The notes under the pieces are model-generated. The model had not been told where the DNA came from and searched no databases. It worked only from the letters and a program-made list of their open reading frames with translations. DNA of 64,000 nt. It comes from Microvelia longipes. Taxonomy: Eukaryota; Arthropoda; Insecta; Hemiptera; Veliidae. Position numbers and translations under genes: made by a program. Shown one piece after another: positions 58,212 to 64,000 of the stretch. The stretch lies in assembly GCA_018340805.1 (NCBI GenBank), contig JACMZG010001914.1, positions 30,070,131-30,134,130 of the forward strand. Direction: 5' to 3'. The stretch's first letter is position 1, and every line of letters starts with the position of its first letter.

Positions 58212-58250
58212 TGCCAAGGCAGTAAAAGTACCACTTTTACTGCCTTGGCA
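58212..58250. repeat. Perfect 18-bp-arm hairpin
   Basis: TGCCAAGGCAGTAAAAGT (58212-58229), loop ACC, then the exact reverse complement (58233-58250). GGCAGTAAA follows once more directly after. Strong and compact; it could be a small foldback or, if transcribed, a short hairpin RNA. Confidence 0.93.
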
Positions 58251-59439
58251 GTAAAGTAGCTATTAGACATTGAATATTGTCAGATATATTAAGTTCACGA
58301 AAAAATCTAAGAAGATTTAGAGGAATGAAAGTTCTAACTTGTTCGATTTAATTATTTATACTGCATTTATTTGCTATTATTTTTTTTATTTATTATATGA
58401 TTTATTATTTTTGTTGTTGTTTATTTGTTTGTTTAAAATGCGCACTGAAAAACTATATTATGTCTTACATAACGGTAATGTGAATTTATTGCTTTGGAAA
58501 TTGTTTATTGACTCGCCATCGCTCGTCAGTAATAATTTCCGCAGCAGTAAAATACCATTTTTCCTGCATAATAAACTTATTTCTCAGCTTCTTTTTCTGA
58601 CGCAATATTTTTTTTAAAATCTTACAACTCCTTATTGTCCTCAGAATTTCGTTTAATTGTGACAGGACAAGATATTTGCTTACGCCATATACTGTGTTTT
58701 AAAGATTCAATCGACATAAAATAATTTAGCCAATTTAAAAATTTAATTATTTGACATAAAATTATTTATTATCAATTGCGATTCCTGGGCTTAAGCACAT
58801 CATCTGCTAAGATTTAGGGGACGACGCCGTCTCTCAGTAGCGATAAGAGTAAAACCTAAATTTTCCCTTAAGAATTAAACGTCGTTTCCTCTTTAAATTA
58901 CGTGGGTTTCTATGGTAGACAGTAATTTAGTCACAGGATTTTAAGTTTAGAATGAAATTTTAGATTTTTTTTAAATAGTTGGAATTATTACTGGTTTTTG
59001 AAGTCATTTACTGTCGGATTATTTGAACTACAGCGTTTTTATCTGTTTAATAATAATTGATATTAAGTAATAATTATTATTTTTGAATCATTTTATATTA
59101 TATCACCAAATTTCTTTCATAATTAATAGGACTATAATAAATTTAAGACGCTCAATATTTTTTACGATCCATAAAATTATGTCCTTAAAGAAGATGTTTT
59201 CACTCATTTAAAACATAGGTGTGGTTCAAACAGCAGGTTTTTTCGATATTCAAATTTTTTTTTATATTCCAGGTGCCACTTTTTTTCTGTCTCAAAAAAT
59301 CAATAATAATTACGATCATCTTAATTTAGGTGTGGTCACATAAAGATGGCACCTTTTTCAAAATTAAATTTGTCCTTGAAACAAAAATAACTTCCTCACA
59401 TGTTTTTACCTGTGTTATTTGAATTTATTTTTATTTTTT
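58251..59439. other. AT-rich non-coding stretch
   Basis: No gene or clear repeat. Confidence 0.6.
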
Positions 59440-59515
59440 AATTTTCCTCATTTATACTGTAGGTATTTAGGAAAAGTTTGCGTTTGCAAAAAATGCGAAA
59501 CCGAAATTTCTCTTA
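59440..59515 (+). mobile_element. Composite element 5'-end fragment
   Basis: CTCATTTATACTGTAGGTAT, TTAGGAAAAGTTTGCGTTTG and AAAAAATGCGAAACCGAAAT match the first about 70 bases of the family, then similarity ends. Confidence 0.65.
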
Positions 59516-60115
59516 ATTTATTGTTTTCTCTCCATTAATGTTATTTCTATTTTAGTTTTTTTTTATGTGTAATAAAATTTTAGATTAAAATAATTTTATG
59601 TTTTAATCCAGTTTTATAGCCTACTTCTTAGTTTATTTTATGTATTCTTTTTATGAAGTAAATGAAATACAATAAATAGATTGGTATTTTAATAAAAATA
59701 ATAATAATTTATATTAAATTAACACGTCTTTAATTGTCAGTTTTATCCCGTCAAAACTTTGTCCTTCAATGTATCTATTCCTATATTATATTTTGCCTAT
59801 TTTTTTATTTATTTATTTTTTTAAATTAGTGCTTATAAACGTGTTTTAATTAAGGACAACTGCAGCCTTTGCAATTTTAAACCGTAACAATTTAATATAT
59901 CTGACAATTGTATTTATTTTCCGCATATTTTGTCCTTATTTTATGAAAATGGATAAATTATGTAAATTTTTATAATGAAAAGTAGAATTTATTTTAAAGT
60001 GTCATAAATTAAGAGGTAAAATTGTATTTTCATGCAAGTAGACTTAAATCAAGGAGACTCTTTTAAATTGGTACACCTACATTACTTCGTAATTGTAGTT
60101 TGTATTTTTCTAAAT
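59516..60115. other. AT-rich non-coding stretch
   Basis: No gene or clear repeat. Confidence 0.6.
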
Positions 60116-60211
60116 TTAACTATAGCATAGGGGAACATCAATGCTTTCAAAACACAGAGGTAATAGAATTGGGCCTCGAGAGTAGCCTTGAGGGACACCA
60201 CTGACCTTCCG
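60116..60211 (-). pseudogene. Non-LTR reverse transcriptase fragment (GVPQG motif)
   Basis: Minus-strand translation gives RKVSGVPQGYSRGPILL followed by PLCFESIDVPLCY and a TAA stop. The hallmark of Jockey/CR1/I-type reverse transcriptases is (K)[28 protein letters not shown] is intact, S-V-L-G has become Y-S-R-G, and the YIND strand is blurred. No YADD box is visible downstream and upstream frames carry stops, so this is a short dead fragment. The local sequence is less AT-rich than its flanks, as expected of former coding DNA. Confidence 0.65.
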
Positions 60212-61785
60212 TAAACTTAATTATATTAGGTAGGTATGTGGTTAGTACGTTTTTCCTTAGAGAAGGAGAGACAAGCTTTATATATTATTGTTGCATGGAC
60301 ATAACGTAATTATATCAGATTCTAGAGCCCATTTATAATAAAGATGTTCTTTCAATTTAGAAGTATAATGACTGTTCAAAATGAGCCACTAGACCTCTAC
60401 TATTTGCGAATAAACTTGGAATTTTTACAAACCTGTCTACCAAAAATTGGGCTACTTACAATCTTTAAGTTACATATATTCTCTTGTGTTGCAAAGCTAG
60501 CTGTTTTGGTTTATGTTACTAGTAGCTATACAAAAGCTAATTTTAACCTGCGTACTAATTAATAATAATTAATAGTGTTAAAATTTCAAGTCGCATTAGT
60601 AATTAAAAAAACCAAACGGAATAATTGCTCTTCAAAAGCACTTAATATTTTAAAAAAGCAGTTAAATTTAATTGCGTTCCTCAGTCACTCATCCATTTTT
60701 CCTTGTTACCATTCGAATTATCCTTCTTGCATTTTCTTACGTTCTTCTTTTTGCTCATCCTGGTTTCTAGTAGCTTTTTAATTAAATTTTTCTTCAAGAT
60801 AACGAGTTGGAATTCCTTACCGTGCTAGTAATTTATATAATATTACAGAATTTCTTTTTAAACGTTAATAATAATTGTACCACTCATTTTTTCCAAATGG
60901 CTCATTCTTCTTTCTTTTTAATTTTTCATAGATGTTAATGTTTTTTTCTTTCATTTCGCTGGTTGTTAACATTCTTCAGATCATCGACATTTTTAATTGC
61001 TGTATATAATAATGAAGAAATGTATAGGATGTTAATTGGTTAATAATAAAAATTAATTTTTAAATTTAATGATAACATAAAAAGGTGTTTCCCATCTTCA
61101 ATTTAGTACAGTTCCATGTTATAATGGTCTTTTTTCTCTTTTTAGTACTCATTTTGGGGAAGTTTTCACTAAACTTGTGGGCTGTTAATAGAAGTAGGAA
61201 ATTAATTTTAATTTTCATAAAATAAAATGAAGTCCAAACTAATTTAAGTATGATGTATTAAAAAAGTAAAAAAGTTATTAACATTTTTTAAGACTCATAA
61301 ACACAAAAGTATTTTGTATATTTTTAATAAATAAAATTAAATTTTAAGGGAACAAATTTAAATTTTTCTCAATGAAAGTTTGATATCAACCCCATGAAAA
61401 TTTGTGGCCAATATAAGTTCTGAAATTAAAGATTAATCAAAGAAAAAAATACACAGGAAGTAAGATAATATTTCTTCAATTATTCAACAGGTGTTATTTA
61501 TCTTGCGACACAACCTAATCATAGGATGATTATATTTATTGCAAATCAATAAGTCTTCTTTGTGAACAGCTGTTCTAATAAAAACCTCTTATACTAGTTT
61601 ATAAGTTATCTGATAATAAATTTATCTAAAAGAGAAGCATAGTGATTCTTAATTCAAATTATTGAATGCATTGCGGCATAATGACGTGAAATAGGCGATC
61701 TTAGAATTTAACAAGAACTGATACTATTGATTATTATGTTCTTTTTTATTAGTATCTGAAGAAGGCGTTAAATGTATTCTTTTAT
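60212..61785. other. AT-rich non-coding stretch
   Basis: No gene recognised. Open frames at 60344-60562 and 60575-60781 have no known motif. Confidence 0.55.
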
Positions 61786-61846
61786 ATTATATATATATAT
61801 ATATATTATATATATATATATATATAATTATAATATATATAATATA
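61786..61846. repeat. (TA)n microsatellite with breaks
   Basis: Short TA tracts with ATTATA and TAATTATAAT interruptions. Confidence 0.93.
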
Positions 61847-62542
61847 CGTTTTGTTGTTTTTATTCTAAATATTTTTGGGTTTGAGCCCTGTAATAAATTT
61901 TTAGGTTGTAACCCCCCCCAAAATCATTGCTATAAACAGTTTCTTTAAGCCTGAAAAGTACTTCTTTACTCCCTAAAAACAAGTCAAAAAACTATATATT
62001 GTACGCAGTCAAATTTATTCCATTATTATTTTCCCAAAACTCCACGATATTTCTTCAGAACAAGCTTATTCTGTTCTTTTATTGTTCAGATCATAGTAAA
62101 AAACCCTTAGTCTCACTCGATAGTGTAAGGCTTCAGCCTTGATACATAACTATTTTTAAAAAATAGTTATGTATCATAGTTTTTCTGTATGTAGTTTTTG
62201 TTTTATAGTTCTATCACTTATAAAACAACATTTTTCAAAAATAGGTAAAAGTTTGCTCATTACAAAGTCCTAAAGTGAAATATTGCACACATTTATTAAT
62301 TAAAATGTTTTGAGTGATGCAAAAGATCCTCAAAGATTGACGGACTTAAATAATGATCTTCTCATTAAGAGCTGATTTGTGGTTTTATTTAAACTGAATA
62401 TTTCATGTCAGATTTTTATATTTTTTGTCCTTCTTTATTAAAATTTTAATTCTGTAATCCTTTTCTGATCAAGGTTAGATATTTCAGAACAAATTTCGCT
62501 AATCAAACTGTCTTAAAATATAAGTATATGAGAAGTTTTTTT
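61847..62542. other. AT-rich non-coding stretch
   Basis: No gene. It contains the 62141-62175 hairpin listed separately. Confidence 0.6.
62141..62175. repeat. Perfect 17-bp-arm palindrome
   Basis: GATACATAACTATTTTT (62141-62157), one A, then its exact reverse complement (62159-62175). The small hairpin GGCTTCAGCC is immediately upstream. Confidence 0.9.
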
Positions 62543-62848
62543 TTAATTTAATAAGAATCGGACAGGCCAAAAAAGATGGTACCCTGTAGTTAAATGATGT
62601 GTAAAAATAAAAAAGATTTGACAACCGTAAAAAAAGTGAAGAGGCGTCGGGTTTACTATAAAAATATAATCCTTATGACCTGAATTCGAACATTCGGACG
62701 GCAAAGACGACGGACGACGCCCAAGTTTTTTAGGATGATCTTTGACAGGGGTATCAATAAAAAATACTTTAACCTTGGCATTAAGATTTAAAAGGAGTTT
62801 GACCATCTTGAGGCGATCTTGCAGATCATTCTCATCTTCAAATTTTAA
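62543..62848 (-). pseudogene. Ankyrin-repeat-like open frame, possible gene fragment
   Basis: The frame is open from 62848 (after a TGA) to a stop at 62543; the first ATG is at 62806. Before the ATG it reads EDENDLQDRLK, then MVKLLLNLNAKVKVFFIDTP. The pattern xMVKLLLxxxAKVxVxxxxTP is that of an ankyrin repeat (VVKLLLxxGAxVNxxDxxGxTPLH). Later NPTPLHFFYG again resembles the TPLHxAA start of a repeat. Between them lies a GC-richer KKLGRRPSSLPSECSNSGH. No good splice sites or signal peptide were found, and the C-terminal part looks like translated non-coding DNA. A decayed ankyrin exon is my best guess. Confidence 0.33.
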
Positions 62849-63519
62849 TCACGCCATTAAAGTAAACTGACTTATGTAATGTTTATAGTGTTTCAAAAAT
62901 GTACTTAATATAGGAAAAGATTCTTTGAAATCAAAATTTTTAAACTAAATTTTATTGAATTTTTGGAATATTTGTATAAATTCATGAGAGAAATAGTTTT
63001 GCTACGTTTACAAAGCGAATTTGCTTTGAATCGAATATGCAAGTGTTATAACACATTGAGAAAATGATAATGTTATCATATAATGTAAACTGGTGTTATC
63101 ATATCAGATACGATATTTCAGTTTTATGTGTTAAGCGTATGCTAAAGTTACAATCTGTAATCAGAAATTCCTTAAAAATTTGTTTGATAAAATGATATTA
63201 AAATTTAGATTCATGATATTTCAAAATTATGTATGCAAATATTGATAAATAAATTGCATAATATTTTGTTATTATTCGTCTCATCTAGTGCCCTTTATAA
63301 AATTATACGATGATATTTCATTTTTGTATTGAAATATTTATGAGAATTTATTTATGTCTTAATATAGTTAAAAAATGTATGAATCAAAATATGAAATGAA
63401 TGTAAGTAACATAGATTTTAATTTTTGAAAAATTTCAAGGAAAATTTGAAAAGCTATGGGGAAACTAAAAAGACTTCGCATTTTCAAGCAATTACTAGTA
63501 GTCCAAGAGCCAGGCCTGA
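62849..63519. other. AT-rich non-coding stretch
   Basis: No gene or clear repeat. Confidence 0.6.
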
Positions 63520-63662
63520 AAATGTGACTCGTTTTGTAGTACTTCAAACCAAATTTTTCTGAAAATATACTTTAAATTATAAAGGAAAACATAGTCTGCT
63601 TATCCAGAGTGAAGGCCTTCATATGAATGCACTCGCTCAAAATTTAGAAAATCACACAAATT
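63520..63662 (+). repeat. Dispersed repeat shared with 44735-44930
   Basis: GTAGTACTTCAAACCAAATT, AACATAGTCTGCTTATCCAG, CCTTCATATGAATGCACT and AAAATCACACAAATTCC correspond to segments of the 44.7-kb copy, with the first in inverse orientation. An AAAATCACACA word is duplicated (63648 and 63669). Confidence 0.55.
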
Positions 63663-64000
63663 CCAGTCAGAAAATCACACAGTTTCCTTGCAATAAGTAG
63701 TTCCCTGTAGGTCATGTGCAGAACATGAAGAGAGCATCTTTTAAAGCTATAAATAAAATTTTCTATTTTACGAGTGTTATTTTGTAAAAATCGGACAACT
63801 ACTACTAAAGTTATGACATTTGTTAAATGGCCTGAAAAAAATGCACAAAAAGCAATATTTTTCAAATAAATTCGCTGATTTTCCATAAATTAATAATTGT
63901 TAGGAGTTTTGGAAGAGCCATAACTTTGGTTCTAGTCGTCCGATTTCAATGATTAAAAACTCGTTTTTTAGGACTTTTTATCAGCTTTAAAAAATGTTCT
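63663..64000. other. AT-rich non-coding stretch
   Basis: No gene recognised. The repeat may continue here at low similarity; the window ends inside it. Confidence 0.5.

Noticed and set aside
60344..60781. Open frames next to the reverse-transcriptase scrap
   Set aside because: They are on the opposite strand and lack reverse-transcriptase or endonuclease motifs.

Overview
This window looks like nuclear DNA from an animal, most likely an invertebrate; an arthropod is my weak preference. It is strongly AT-rich by eye. It has many long (TA)n tracts, tRNA-derived SINEs with target-site duplications and simple-sequence tails, foldback/MITE-like elements, diverged minisatellites, and decayed LTR and non-LTR retroelement fragments. 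I see no operons, ribosome binding sites or prokaryotic genes. I find no intact protein-coding gene. The longest open frame (15409-16512, minus) is a by-product of a 36-bp tandem repeat. The window therefore reads as intergenic or deep-intron repeat sediment.

Layout. 1-10 kb: AT-rich DNA with (TA)n arrays, a foldback element (4958-5169), a young SINE (5312-5542, 11-bp target duplication), and a recent inverted repeat of about 700 bp (8498-9198) built from a GC-rich module that recurs just downstream next to tRNA-like remnants. 10-20 kb: a small MITE (12247-12373), the fullest copy of a composite element carrying a 5S-rRNA-like segment (13340-14240), a second SINE, a 1.2-kb minisatellite (15390-16610), a 1.2-kb element with 220-bp inverted arms (16787-17969), and TC/TA microsatellites. 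20-30 kb: possible Copia remnants (21282-21428, 21974-22430), a SINE with a 13-bp target duplication (23268-23531), a 30-bp minisatellite, and a minus-strand composite element (28437-29000). 30-40 kb: a SINE, two more composite copies, the fullest member of a long-TIR MITE family (32062-32495), several strong hairpins, and a 29-bp minisatellite. 40-54 kb: T-rich DNA, a 25-bp array with higher-order structure (42440-43200), a 40-bp array with a uniform core and decayed edges (44575-46040), a small exon-like GC island (46880-46995), a GGGGTTAACCCC-rich island, a compact foldback (50057-50137), and old degenerate arrays. 54-64 kb: mostly featureless AT-rich DNA with a non-LTR reverse-transcriptase motif (60116-60211) and an ankyrin-like open frame (62543-62848).

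The most interesting signal is the composite dispersed element. It has a recognisable 5' end (CTCATTTATAC...), a TG-rich stretch, a segment resembling the 5S rRNA internal promoter region, a module with the mini-hairpin GCGAAGC, and a GGTACC-rich 3' end. At least three copies keep the same order, so the 5S-like piece looks like part of the element rather than a chance insertion.

All alignments were done by eye. Coordinates of degenerate repeats are approximate, and family names are given only where a motif supports them.
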